DNA of 44,642 nt, taken from assembly GCF_014196495.1 (NCBI RefSeq), contig NZ_JACIDT010000025.1, positions 1 through 44,642 on the forward strand, given 5' to 3'. Positions 33,999-42,304 of this stretch are shown here, in pieces. The notes beneath the pieces were generated by a model. It worked only from the letters and a program-made list of their open reading frames with translations. It ran no database searches and had not been told where the DNA came from. The stretch's first letter is position 1. Each line of letters begins with the position of its first letter. The translations under genes and the position numbers were made by a program. This DNA comes from Sphingobium jiangsuense. GTDB lineage: Bacteria; Pseudomonadota; Alphaproteobacteria; Sphingomonadales; Sphingomonadaceae.

Positions 33999-35288
33999 TC
34001 AATCCGCGAACGGATCGGTGACCAGGATCGTGTCGTCCCGTTGGGGCGAGGTCGATACCAGCGTCACCGGGCATTCGATCAGTTCCTCGATGCGGCGGAT
34101 ATATTTGATCGCCTGCGCGGGCAGTTCGGCCCAGCTGCGCGCTCCGGCGGTGGTTTCCTGCCAGCCCTCGATCGTCTCGTAAACCGGTTCGACCCGCGCC
34201 TGATCCTGCGGGTGGGGCGGCAGATAGTCGTACTGTTTGCCATCCAGCGTGTAGCCGGTGCAGATCTTGATCTCTTCCAGCCCGTCGAGAATGTCGAGCT
34301 TGGTCAGCGCGATGCCGGTGATGCCGGAAACCGCCGCCGACTGGCGCACCAGCACCGCGTCGAACCAGCCGCAGCGGCGCTTGCGCCCGGTGTTGACGCC
34401 GAATTCATGGCCGCGCGTGCCGAGATATTCGCCGATCTCATTATCCTGCTCGGTCGGGAACGGGCCGGAACCGACGCGCGTCGTATAGGCCTTGACGATG
34501 CCCAGCACGAAGCCCGCGCCCTTCGGCCCAAGCCCGGTGCCCGAAGAGGCGGTGCCCGCCACCGTGTTGGACGAGGTGACGAACGGATAGGTGCCGTGAT
34601 CGACGTCGAGCAGCACGCCCTGCGCGCCTTCGAACAGGATGCGGTCGCCGCGCTTGCGCGCTTCGTTCAGCGTCACCCACACCGGCTTGGCGAAGGGCAG
34701 CACGAAATCGGCAATCTCGCGCAGGTCCGCCATCAGCTTCTCGCGGTCCACCGGCGGCTGGCCGAATCCGGCGCGCAGCGCGTCATGATGGGCGCACAGG
34801 CGCTCGATCTGCGGACCGAGACCGTCGAGATGGGCGAGGTCGCAAATGCGTATCGCGCGGCGGCCGACCTTGTCCTCATAGGCCGGGCCGATGCCCCTGC
34901 GGGTGGTGCCGATCTTGCCCGCGCCCGACGCATCCTCGCGCAGACCGTCGAGATCGCGGTGGATCGGCAGGATCAGCGGCGCGGTTTCCGCGACATGCAG
35001 CACATCGGGCGTGACCGCGACGCCCTGCTCCGCGATCTTCGTCACCTCGTCGCGGAAATGCCAGGGGTCGAACACCACGCCGTTGCCGATGACCGACAGC
35101 GTGCCGCGCACGACACCACTGGGCAGCAGCGCCAGCTTGTAGGTCTTGTTGCCGATGACCAGCGTATGCCCGGCATTATGACCGCCCTGAAAGCGCACGA
35201 CGCAGCTTGCGCGCTCCGCCAGCCAGTCAACAATCTTGCCCTTGCCTTCATCGCCCCATTGGGCGCCGATCACGGTAACATTCGCCAC
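33999..35288 (-). CDS. purA: adenylosuccinate synthetase
   Basis: GTP-dependent joining of IMP and aspartate, first step to AMP. 429 residues opening (M)ANVTVIGAQWGDEGKGKIVDWL with the GDEGKGK phosphate loop; also FQGGHNAGHT, RGIGPAYEDKVGRRAIR and GVNTGRKRRCGWFD, all family signatures. The start codon is GTG at 35288 with AAGGATG upstream. Downstream of hisZ by 108 nt on the same strand; this purA-hisZ proximity is seen in alphaproteobacteria. Confidence 0.97.
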   Translation of the reverse strand: MANVTVIGAQWGDEGKGKIVDWLAERASCVVRFQGGHNAGHTLVIGNKTYKLALLPSGVVRGTLSVIGNGVVFDPWHFRDEVTKIAEQGVAVTPDVLHVAETAPLILPIHRDLDGLREDASGAGKIGTTRRGIGPAYEDKVGRRAIRICDLAHLDGLGPQIERLCAHHDALRAGFGQPPVDREKLMADLREIADFVLPFAKPVWVTLNEARKRGDRILFEGAQGVLLDVDHGTYPFVTSSNTVAGTASSGTGLGPKGAGFVLGIVKAYTTRVGSGPFPTEQDNEIGEYLGTRGHEFGVNTGRKRRCGWFDAVLVRQSAAVSGITGIALTKLDILDGLEEIKICTGYTLDGKQYDYLPPHPQDQARVEPVYETIEGWQETTAGARSWAELPAQAIKYIRRIEELIECPVTLVSTSPQRDDTILVTDPFAD

Positions 35289-35396
35289 GGTATCATCCTT
35301 GCTGGAAAGTCCCTTGGCTCCATAGACTGTTTGGCGCGGCAGGCAAGGACCGCTTGCCCTCCCGGCGGCAGCGCGCGCAAAACAGGGCGCGGCAGG

Positions 35397-36545
35397 TCAA
35401 TAGGCGACCGGTCCCGCCACGTCGAGCCAATGGGTGCACCCCAAAGCGCGCCCGTCATCCGCCTCGTCGAGCGCGGCGACGGTGCGCCAGCCCTGCCCGC
35501 GCAGCCCCTTGGCCTGATCGGCGTCATGCCCCGGCGGCAGGAAGAGGAAACGGGCGGCCTCGCGCCCGAAGCCGACGTCGATCAGCGGGTCGGGATAGAG
35601 CGAGAAGCCCATCGCCGGTTCCTCGCGGCCGTCCCCGTGCATGATCGCATAGCTGCCGCCCCGGCCGATCTCTCCGACGAAACCGGCGGCGAAGATCGAG
35701 AAGCCGAACCAGCTGTGATATTCGAAGCCATGGCGCTCGGTCGGGTCGAGCGTCAGCGTGATGTCCCAGTCTATCGGTTTGGCGATCGCGCGTAGCGCGG
35801 CGATGCGGCTCGCCAGCACGCCCTTGTCGCCGAGCGCCGCGTCGATCGCCTCCAGCCGCTCCATCGCCGCATGGAAAGGCCCGGTCGCCTCGATCAGCGG
35901 CAGATAGGCTGCCGCCTTTCCGCCCAGCGCGACGAGGCCGCCCGCATCCTTCGCATCCAGCCGCGCGCGCACCGGCGCGATCAGCTCCGCGTCGAGCGGC
36001 AGCGGGCCGGCGGCGAGTTGGTCGACCAGATCGGGCAGGTTGAAATCGATGGTGATCCCCTCGACGCCCGCCGCCTGCAACGCCTCGATCGCCACGGTGA
36101 CGACCTCGGTGGCGGCGGCGACGCTGTCCGTGCCGATCAGTTCGGCGCCGAGTTGCATCTCTTCCCGTTCGGGGCGCAACTGGTCGGCGCGCAGCTTGAG
36201 CACCGGTCCGGCATAGCAGAGACGCAGCGGGCGGATCGCCTTGGCGAGGCGCGTCGCTGCGATTCGGCCGACCTGCGCGGTCATGTCCGGCCGCAGCGCC
36301 AGCGTGCGCTGCGACACCGGGTCGATCGCGCGCAACAGATCCTCCGCCCCCGCCGATTGCAGCCGCGCGGTCAGCGTCTCCTCGAACTCCGCCAGCGGCG
36401 GCATCACCCGCGCATAGCCATGGGCGGCGACCGTATCGAGCACATCGCGCACCAGACGCGCGGACGCTTCGGCCTGCGGCGGCAGGCGGTCGGACAGGCC
36501 TTCGGGCAGCAGGCCCAGATTATGGGTGGCAGGCTTTGCGGTCAT
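35397..36545 (-). CDS. hisZ: ATP phosphoribosyltransferase regulatory subunit
   Basis: HisRS-like paralogue without tRNA charging that joins the short catalytic HisG to form the first enzyme of histidine synthesis and to give feedback control. 382 residues: LPEGLSDRLPPQAEASARLVRDVLDTV, then RVMPPLAEFEETL and LALRPDMTAQVGRIAATRL, which are the class II synthetase-like motifs. No C-terminal anticodon domain. AAAGGGGG precedes the ATG. hisG itself is not in the window. Confidence 0.93.
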   Translation of the reverse strand: MTAKPATHNLGLLPEGLSDRLPPQAEASARLVRDVLDTVAAHGYARVMPPLAEFEETLTARLQSAGAEDLLRAIDPVSQRTLALRPDMTAQVGRIAATRLAKAIRPLRLCYAGPVLKLRADQLRPEREEMQLGAELIGTDSVAAATEVVTVAIEALQAAGVEGITIDFNLPDLVDQLAAGPLPLDAELIAPVRARLDAKDAGGLVALGGKAAAYLPLIEATGPFHAAMERLEAIDAALGDKGVLASRIAALRAIAKPIDWDITLTLDPTERHGFEYHSWFGFSIFAAGFVGEIGRGGSYAIMHGDGREEPAMGFSLYPDPLIDVGFGREAARFLFLPPGHDADQAKGLRGQGWRTVAALDEADDGRALGCTHWLDVAGPVAY

Positions 36546-36561
36546 GGCGCCCCCTTTAGAG

Positions 36562-36607
36562 CATTTCCCGGAAATGTGGAGTGTCGGAAATAGCGTATAC
36601 GCTATTT
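36562..36607. repeat. two adjacent palindromes between serA and hisZ
   Basis: CATTTCC-C-GGAAATG (36562-36576) and the perfect 20-nt AAATAGCGTATACGCTATTT (36588-36607), the latter flanked by GGAGT and ACTCC. They sit 17 nt upstream of hisZ, so they could be an operator or part of a repetitive element. Confidence 0.6.
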
Positions 36608-36623
36608 CTGGACTCCCGATACC

Positions 36624-36660
36624 AAAAGCGGCCCGGACTTCCTGAGAAGCCGGGCCGCCT
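36624..36660 (-). terminator. terminator of serA
   Basis: 9-bp stem GCGGCCCGG/CCGGGCCGC plus a 4-bp CTTC/GAAG inner stem on a CTGA loop; read on the minus strand it ends TTTT. Confidence 0.85.
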
Positions 36661-36683
36661 TATGCCTTGCCGATCCGGTCGGA

Positions 36684-38261
36684 TCAGAACTTCAGCGCCT
36701 TGGCGCGCTTCACGCCGGGCAGCTTGCTGATCGTGTCCAGCACCGGCTGCGGGATCGCGCTGTCGATGGTGAGCAGCAGGATCGCCTCCCCGCCCGCGCT
36801 GCGGCGGCCGAGGTGGAAGGTGCCGATGTTGAGGCCCGCCTCGCCCAGCGTGGTGCCGACGCGGCCGATGAAGCCCGGCGCGTCCTCGTTGACGATATAG
36901 AGCATGTCGCCCTCCAGCTCCGCCTCCAGGCTGATGCCGAAGATTTCGACCAGGCGCGGATTGGCGTTGCCGAACAGCGTACCCGCGACCGAGCGGGTGC
37001 CCTCGCTGGTGTTGACGGTGATGCGCACCAGCGTCTGATAGGCGCCCTCCTGCGCATGGCGGACCTCGCGCACGTCAAGGCCGCGCTCCTTTGCGAGGTA
37101 CGGCGCATTGACCATGTTCACCGTATCGGAATAGCGGCGCATGAAGCCTGCAAGCACCGCGCCGGTGATCGGCTTGATGTTGAGCTCGGCGGCCGCGCCC
37201 TCGACCTCGACGGCGATATTGTCGAGATCGTCCTGCGCCAGCTGGCCGACGAGGCTGCCCAGCTTTTCGGCCAGCGCCATATAGGGCTTCAGCTTCGGCG
37301 CTTCCTCGGCCGACAGGCTCGGCATGTTGAGCGCGTTGGTGACGCCGCCGGTCATCAGATAGTCGGACAGCTGTTCGGCCACCTGAAGCGCGACATTGAC
37401 CTGCGCTTCCTTGGTCGATGCGCCCAGATGCGGGGTGCAGACGAGGTTCGGCGTGCCGAAGAGCGCATTTTCCTTCGCCGGCTCGACCGCGAACACGTCA
37501 AGCGCCGCGCCCGCGATATGGCCGCTCTCCAGCCCTTCCTTCAGCGCCGCCTCATCGATCAGGCCGCCGCGCGCGCAGTTGACGATGCGCACGCCCTTCT
37601 TCGTCTTGGCGAGGTTCTCGCGGCTGAGGATGTTGCGGGTCTGGTCGGTCAGCGGCGTGTGCAGCGTGATGAAATCCGCGCGGGCCAGCAGCGTGTCGAG
37701 ATCGACCTTCTCCACGCCCATCTCGATCGCGCGTTCGGGCGTCAGGAACGGGTCGAAGGCGACGACCTTCATCTTGAGGCCGAGCGCGCGGCTGGCGACG
37801 ATCGAGCCGATATTGCCCGCGCCGATCAGGCCGAGCGTCTTGCCGGTCAGCTCGACGCCCATGAAGCGGTTCTTCTCCCACTTGCCCGCCTGCGTCGAGG
37901 CATCGGCCTCGGGCAGCTGGCGCGCGACGGCGAACATCAGCGCGATCGCATGCTCGGCGGTGGTGATCGAGTTGCCGAACGGCGTGTTCATCACCACCAC
38001 GCCCCTGGAGCTGGCATAGGGGATGTCAACATTGTCGACGCCGATACCGGCGCGGCCGATGACCTTGAGATTGGTCGCGGCGTCGAGAATTTCCTTCGTC
38101 ACCGTGGTCGAACTGCGGATGGCGAGGCCGTCATAGTCGCCGATGATCTTGATGAGCTCTTCCGGCTTCAGGCCGGTGATCTCGTCCACTTCAACGCCAC
38201 GGTCGCGGAAAATCTGCGCGGCCTGCGGGTCCATCTTGTCGGAAATAAGCACCTTGGGCAT
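36684..38261 (-). CDS. serA: D-3-phosphoglycerate dehydrogenase
   Basis: First committed step of serine synthesis, oxidising 3-phosphoglycerate. 525 residues, the long type: substrate domain, NAD domain with GKTLGLIGAGNIGSIVASRALGL, catalytic NCARGGLIDEAALKEGL and HLGAST, then an intervening domain (ALAEKLGSLVGQLAQDD) and a C-terminal ACT domain (MLYIVNEDAPGFIGRVGTTLGEAGLNIG) that senses serine. AGGAG 8 nt before the ATG at 38261. 78 nt after serC, so one operon. Confidence 0.97.
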   Translation of the reverse strand: MPKVLISDKMDPQAAQIFRDRGVEVDEITGLKPEELIKIIGDYDGLAIRSSTTVTKEILDAATNLKVIGRAGIGVDNVDIPYASSRGVVVMNTPFGNSITTAEHAIALMFAVARQLPEADASTQAGKWEKNRFMGVELTGKTLGLIGAGNIGSIVASRALGLKMKVVAFDPFLTPERAIEMGVEKVDLDTLLARADFITLHTPLTDQTRNILSRENLAKTKKGVRIVNCARGGLIDEAALKEGLESGHIAGAALDVFAVEPAKENALFGTPNLVCTPHLGASTKEAQVNVALQVAEQLSDYLMTGGVTNALNMPSLSAEEAPKLKPYMALAEKLGSLVGQLAQDDLDNIAVEVEGAAAELNIKPITGAVLAGFMRRYSDTVNMVNAPYLAKERGLDVREVRHAQEGAYQTLVRITVNTSEGTRSVAGTLFGNANPRLVEIFGISLEAELEGDMLYIVNEDAPGFIGRVGTTLGEAGLNIGTFHLGRRSAGGEAILLLTIDSAIPQPVLDTISKLPGVKRAKALKF

Positions 38262-38339
38262 GAGATATGCTCCTGCATCGAGCGTGGCCCGGTCCGCCGG
38301 GCGCACGCGTTTCAATCCATTATCCTGTGAAGGCGAAGA

Positions 38340-39473
38340 TCAGGCGGCAGCCTTGGCGGTCGCATAGGCCCAGTCGAGCCACGGACCCAGCGCCTCGATA
38401 TCGGCGGTGTCCACGGTCGCGCCGCACCAGATGCGCAGGCCCGCCGGGGCATCGCGATAGCCCGCGACGTCATAGGCGGCGTCTTCCTTCTCCAGCGCGC
38501 CGGCCATCTTCTTGATGAAGTCGGCGTCGGCGCCCTCGACCGTCAGGCAGACGGAGGTGGTGGAGCGGGTGGCCTCCTCGGGGGCGAGATGGCCGAGCCA
38601 GTCGCGATCCGCGACGATCTTCGCCAGAGCCGCCGCATTGGCGTTGGAACGCGCCTTCAGCCCTTCGAGGCCGCCGACCGACTTCGCCCATTCCAGCGCG
38701 AAGATCACGTCCTCGACCGCCAGCATCGACGGGGTGTTGATCGTCTCGCCCTTGAAGATGCCCTCGGACAGCTTGCCCTTCGAAACAAGGCGGAACACCT
38801 TGGGCAGCGGCCATGCGGGCGTGTGGCTTTCGAGGCGCTCGACGGCGCGCGGGCCGAGGATGATGACGCCATGGCCGCCCTCGCCGCCCAGCACCTTCTG
38901 CCAGGAGAAGGTGGTGATATCGAGCCTGTTCCACGGCATGTCATAGGCGAACACGGCCGAGGTCGCGTCGCAGAAGGACAGGCCTTCGCGATCTTCGGCG
39001 ATCCAGTCGCCATTGGGGACGCGCACGCCGGAGGTGGTGCCGTTCCAGGTGAAGAGCACGTCGTTCGACCAGTCGACCGCGCTGAGATCCGGCAGGCTGC
39101 CATAATCGGCGCGCAGGATGGCGGGGTCGAGCTTCAATTGCTTGGCGGCATCGGTGACCCAACCTTCCCCGAAGCTTTCCCAGGCCAGCGTCGTGACCGG
39201 ACGAGCGCCCAACATCGTCCACATGGCCATTTCGAACGCGCCGGTATCCGAACCGGGCACGATGCCGATGCGGTGTGTTTCGGGCACGTTCAGCACTTCG
39301 CGCATCAGGTCGATCGCAAGGCCCAGGCGGGTCTTGCCGATCTTGGCGCGGTGCGAGCGGCCGAGCGATTCGCTGGCGAGTTTGGAAGCTTCCCAGCCCG
39401 GCGGCTTCGCGCAGGGGCCGGAGGAAAAGAAAGGACGCGCAGGCTTCGCCTGCGGCTTGGTCACTTCAGTCAT
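38340..39473 (-). CDS. serC: phosphoserine aminotransferase
   Basis: PLP enzyme converting 3-phosphohydroxypyruvate to phosphoserine; also serves the pyridoxine route. 377 residues of the alphaproteobacterial subclass: PFFSSGPCAKPPGWE, SHRAKIG, ESFGEGWVTDAAK, LFTWNGTTSGVRVP and the PLP lysine in TTFSWQKVLGGEGGHGV. AAGGAG lies 9 nt before the ATG at 39473. First gene of serC-serA; the leader (about 50 nt) contains a CACGCG/CGCGTG hairpin. Confidence 0.96.
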   Translation of the reverse strand: MTEVTKPQAKPARPFFSSGPCAKPPGWEASKLASESLGRSHRAKIGKTRLGLAIDLMREVLNVPETHRIGIVPGSDTGAFEMAMWTMLGARPVTTLAWESFGEGWVTDAAKQLKLDPAILRADYGSLPDLSAVDWSNDVLFTWNGTTSGVRVPNGDWIAEDREGLSFCDATSAVFAYDMPWNRLDITTFSWQKVLGGEGGHGVIILGPRAVERLESHTPAWPLPKVFRLVSKGKLSEGIFKGETINTPSMLAVEDVIFALEWAKSVGGLEGLKARSNANAAALAKIVADRDWLGHLAPEEATRSTTSVCLTVEGADADFIKKMAGALEKEDAAYDVAGYRDAPAGLRIWCGATVDTADIEALGPWLDWAYATAKAAA

Positions 39474-39531
39474 GTATTGCGTCTCCTTGCAGAGAGCACG
39501 CGCGGCGTTGGGACCGCGTGGCCCGGCGACG

Positions 39532-39559
39532 GCTCTAGCGGCGCGATCGGCAAAGTCAA
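39532..39559 (-). promoter_or_regulatory. predicted promoter of serC-serA
   Basis: On the minus strand TTGACT (39559-39554), 16-nt spacer, TAGAGC (39537-39532). Predicted start near 39525. Confidence 0.5.
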
Positions 39560-39695
39560 ATGAAAAGGGCCGCAGGATGAACGGTACGGCGCGGAAGAAG
39601 CCACAGGAGGATTTTATGCCCGCCCAGGACTCCGTTCGTCGCAAGCCCTTCAATCCGTTAACTTTTTATTAACCATCTTGAGATGCAATAGCTGC

Positions 39696-40406
39696 ATGCT
39701 CGGGCAAAGGGAATCAGCGGCGCCAACGGGGACCAAGGCGGGGGGAATCGCCCTTGCCGGCCTTGCCGCGCTGATGCTGTCCGCTTGCGGGGGCAGCCTC
39801 GTCCCTGCGCACAAGGGCGCCCAGCGCCCCCCTGCCAAGACGCGCCCCGCCCCCTCGCCCAGCTATTCCGCCGACAGCGCCGAATATCGCCAGTGCCGGG
39901 TGAAGCTCGCCAGCCTCAACGCCCAATATACGCCGCTGCCCGACCGCAGCTATGGCGGCGGCTGCTCCTCCTATGGCGCAGTGAAGCTGCTCGACGTGGG
40001 CGTGCCGATCACCAATCTGGGCGCGATGACCTGCCCGCTGGCGGAACGCTTCACCGCCTGGGCGCGCTATGGCGTCGCCCCCGCCGCCCGCCTCATCCTG
40101 GGCAGCGAACTGGTGAAGATCGAGACGATGGGCACCTATAGCTGCCGCCCGATCGCGGGCACCGCCCGGCTTTCCGAACATGCGCACAGCAATGCGGTGG
40201 ACGTGTCCGCCTTCCTGCTGGCCGACGGCCGCCGCATCTCGATAGAAGGCGACTGGAACGGATCGAAGGAGGTGCGCCAGTTCCTCCGGGTCATTCGCGA
40301 AAGCGCCTGCAAGCGGTTCCGCACCGTGCTCAGCCCGGATTACAACGCCGCCCATTACAACCATCTGCATTTCGACATGGGCGGCAAGGGCGTCTACTGC
40401 CGCTGA
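39696..40406 (+). CDS. extensin-like lipoprotein
   Basis: 236 residues. Lipoprotein signal with LSAC lipobox near residue 31 (GIALAGLAALMLSACGGS), a Pro-rich spacer, then the extensin-like C-terminal domain from about 65: YRQCRVKL, GGGCSSYGAVKLL, SCRPIAGTARLSEHAHSNAVDVSAF, HYNHLHFDMGGKGVYCR. The SEHAHSNAVD and HLHFD segments resemble the zinc ligands of D-Ala-D-Ala peptidases of the VanY fold, so a cell-wall role is plausible. Six or more Cys in the mature part may form disulfides. The start is uncertain: ATG 39696 or TTG 39678. Confidence 0.8.
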   Translation: MLGQRESAAPTGTKAGGIALAGLAALMLSACGGSLVPAHKGAQRPPAKTRPAPSPSYSADSAEYRQCRVKLASLNAQYTPLPDRSYGGGCSSYGAVKLLDVGVPITNLGAMTCPLAERFTAWARYGVAPAARLILGSELVKIETMGTYSCRPIAGTARLSEHAHSNAVDVSAFLLADGRRISIEGDWNGSKEVRQFLRVIRESACKRFRTVLSPDYNAAHYNHLHFDMGGKGVYCR

Positions 40407-40487
40407 AAAGCGGAAAAGCCCCCTCTTTTCCAGCGCTTCCCATCCCTCTCTTTTGCTTTCGTCCGAAACCGGCCGGGCTTTGTCCGA

Positions 40488-40575
40488 TTCAGATTGAACC
40501 GGACAGGGTCCGGATTCCTTGTTTTCCGCGTTTTTTGAGCCGCCAGATGTTCCATCTGACTTGAAAACGCTCTAG
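40488..40575. repeat. structured intergenic element upstream of the LOG gene
   Basis: Contains CCGGAC-AGG-GTCCGG (40499-40513), CAGATG-TTC-CATCTG (40544-40558) and outer arms GCGTTTT (40528-40534) with AAAACGC (40564-40570). I recognise the GAAAACGCTCTAG end as common between genes in related bacteria, from memory. Confidence 0.6.
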
Positions 40576-40578
40576 GGG
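40550..40578 (+). promoter_or_regulatory. weak candidate promoter of the LOG gene
   Basis: TTCCAT, 17-nt spacer, TAGGGG (40573-40578). The -10 box would be the end of the repeat element, and the start would again be the ATG itself (40585). Confidence 0.3.
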
Positions 40579-40584
40579 CGGCCC

Positions 40585-41469
40585 ATGAGGAAAAAACGCA
40601 GCAAGATAGAAGAACGCATCTTTCGCCCCGCGCGGGAGGAAGCGCACGACGCCACCATCGCCGTCCAGATTCCGCAGACGCAGAGCGCCTCCTACCAACT
40701 CGCCTTTCAGGACACCGAGTTCCTGCTGCGCGAGGATTTGCGCCCGGTGCGGTTCCAGCTGGAGCTGATGAAGCCGGAGGTATTTCTGGACGAGGCGCAG
40801 ATCGCCTCCACCTTCGTCTTTTACGGCTCGGCGCGCATCCCCTCGCCGGAAAAGGCGCAGGCGCTGATCGATGCCGCCCGCAACGAGCAGGATCTGCGCA
40901 TCGCCAACAACCTCGCGGCCAAGGCGAAATATTATGACGAGGCGCGCAAGCTCGCGGGGATCGCCGCGCGCTTCCCGGCGGACATCAGCGGCAAGCAGAA
41001 TTTCGTCGTCTGCTCCGGCGGCGGCCCCTCGATCATGGAGGCGGCCAATCGCGGCGCATCGGAAGTCGGCGCGCGGACCATCGGCCTCAATATCGTGCTG
41101 CCGCACGAGCAGGCGCCCAATGAATATGTGACGCCGGAGCTGTCGTTCCAGTTTCACTATTTCGCGCTGAGGAAGATGCATTTCCTGTTGCGCGCCCGCG
41201 CGCTGGCGGTGTTCCCCGGCGGCTTCGGCACGTTCGACGAGCTGTTCGAACTGCTGACGCTGGTGCAGACCGGCAAGATCCAGCCAATCCCGATCCTGCT
41301 CTATGGCCGCGATTTCTGGAACCGGGTGGTCGATTTCGACGCGCTGGTGGACGAAGGCGTGATCGCGCCGTCCGACCTCAACCTCATCACCTGGGTCGAA
41401 ACCGCCGAGGAAGGCTGGGCGGCGGTCGAGGCGTTCTACGGCGCCCACACCGACTCCCTCGGCGGGTGA
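40585..41469 (+). CDS. LOG family protein (TIGR00730-like)
   Basis: 294 residues. Rossmann fold of the LOG/lysine-decarboxylase-like family: FVFYGSARIPSPE near residue 80, VVCSGGGPSIMEAANRGA near 145 and the hallmark AVFPGGFGTFDELFE (PGGxGTxxE) near 210. Members hydrolyse nucleoside monophosphates, either to cytokinin bases or in nucleotide turnover (PpnN). The N-terminal ~75 residues are an extension beyond the short plant-type LOG. No lysine decarboxylase activity should be assumed. Start ATG without ribosome site. Confidence 0.88.
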   Translation: MRKKRSKIEERIFRPAREEAHDATIAVQIPQTQSASYQLAFQDTEFLLREDLRPVRFQLELMKPEVFLDEAQIASTFVFYGSARIPSPEKAQALIDAARNEQDLRIANNLAAKAKYYDEARKLAGIAARFPADISGKQNFVVCSGGGPSIMEAANRGASEVGARTIGLNIVLPHEQAPNEYVTPELSFQFHYFALRKMHFLLRARALAVFPGGFGTFDELFELLTLVQTGKIQPIPILLYGRDFWNRVVDFDALVDEGVIAPSDLNLITWVETAEEGWAAVEAFYGAHTDSLGG

Positions 41470-41478
41470 CGGCGCGAT

Positions 41479-41511
41479 AAAAAAGAGGCCGCGGCGACGG
41501 GCCGCGACCTC
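41479..41511 (-). terminator. terminator of the outer-membrane protein gene
   Basis: 11-bp stem (41485-41495 with 41501-41511, one G-T pair), followed on the minus strand by six T, 18 nt past the stop. Confidence 0.85.
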
Positions 41512-41529
41512 CTCTCTTTCTATCGGAAA

Positions 41530-42057
41530 TCAGAAACCGAAAACGACGCCGATCGTGCCCTGATTGTTGATCAGGTTGTCTTCGTAGTTGATCTGGCTGA
41601 ACTCGGCGCGCAGCGACAGGCTGTCGGTCACGCGGGTTTCGAGGCCGGCACCATAGCGCACGCCGTCGAGCCAGAAGCTGTCGACATCGTCGCCGATCTT
41701 GGCGCGGGCATAGCCGACGCGGGCATAGAGGCCGGTCGAATCGTTGAGCTTGCCGCCCAGACGCGCGCTGACGCCCCAGCCCCACTTGGCATCGAGAACG
41801 TCCTGCAGGTCGGCGGAATGAACGTCGATATTGCCTTCGACGCCGACGAACATATTGGTGCTGACCGGAACGTCATAACCGGCAAAGCCCGACGCGCCGA
41901 CGCCGGAGAAGCCGAGACCCTCGAAATCGCCGGAGGTCTGGAAGTTGTCCAGAGCCAGAGCGACACCGGCATAGCCGCCGTTGAAATCACGCGCGCAAGC
42001 AGGCGCAGCAACAACGACAGCCGCCGAAACGGCAGCGGCAAAAACAACAGATTTCAT
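41530..42057 (-). CDS. outer-membrane beta-barrel protein
   Basis: 175 residues. Signal peptide MKSVVFAAAVSAAVVVAAPACA, then alternating strands (GGYAGVALALDNF, GASGFAGYDVPV, GWGVSARLGGKLN, GLYARVGYARAKI, RYGAGLETRVT, SLRAEFSQINYED) ending in VVFGF with the terminal Phe read by the BAM machine. Looks like an eight-stranded OmpA/OmpX-type barrel without a peptidoglycan domain. Preceded by an AT-rich region with TATAGT/TATAAA boxes on the minus strand and AAGGG before the ATG; probably abundant. Confidence 0.85.
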   Translation of the reverse strand: MKSVVFAAAVSAAVVVAAPACARDFNGGYAGVALALDNFQTSGDFEGLGFSGVGASGFAGYDVPVSTNMFVGVEGNIDVHSADLQDVLDAKWGWGVSARLGGKLNDSTGLYARVGYARAKIGDDVDSFWLDGVRYGAGLETRVTDSLSLRAEFSQINYEDNLINNQGTIGVVFGF

Positions 42058-42229
42058 GTAATATTACCCTTTGAACATTTATACTATATGCTTGTCTTTT
42101 ACATTATCCGGCGACCCGGAAGGGGCCGGATAAATGCTGCGACCGCATATTGCAAGGCAAAGGGCAATATTTCTTTGGAATCCCGTTCGATTTCGCGAGC
42201 GCTCCCGAAACCGGCTATGCCGCACGCGC

Positions 42230-42286
42230 CGCGCCGCCCGCACGGCCCATGCCTCCGAAACGGAGATGGGCCGCGCGGGCGGCGCG
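42230..42286 (-). terminator. very long hairpin after the cytochrome c gene
   Basis: Two arms (42230-42256 with 42261-42286) pair over about 25 positions with two mismatches, closing on AAA. It starts 19 nt past the cytochrome stop. No T-run follows, so it may protect the 3' end or stop polymerase with help. Confidence 0.55.
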
Positions 42287-42304
42287 GAAAGCCGATGCGG
42301 TGGA

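Noticed and set aside
38262..38339. Possible riboswitch between serC and serA
   Set aside because: Only 78 nt with no recognisable aptamer; a plain intra-operon gap.
40489..41448. Minus-strand frame opposite the LOG gene
   Set aside because: Shadow of the LOG gene; it begins within conserved LOG coding sequence and ends in the repeat element.
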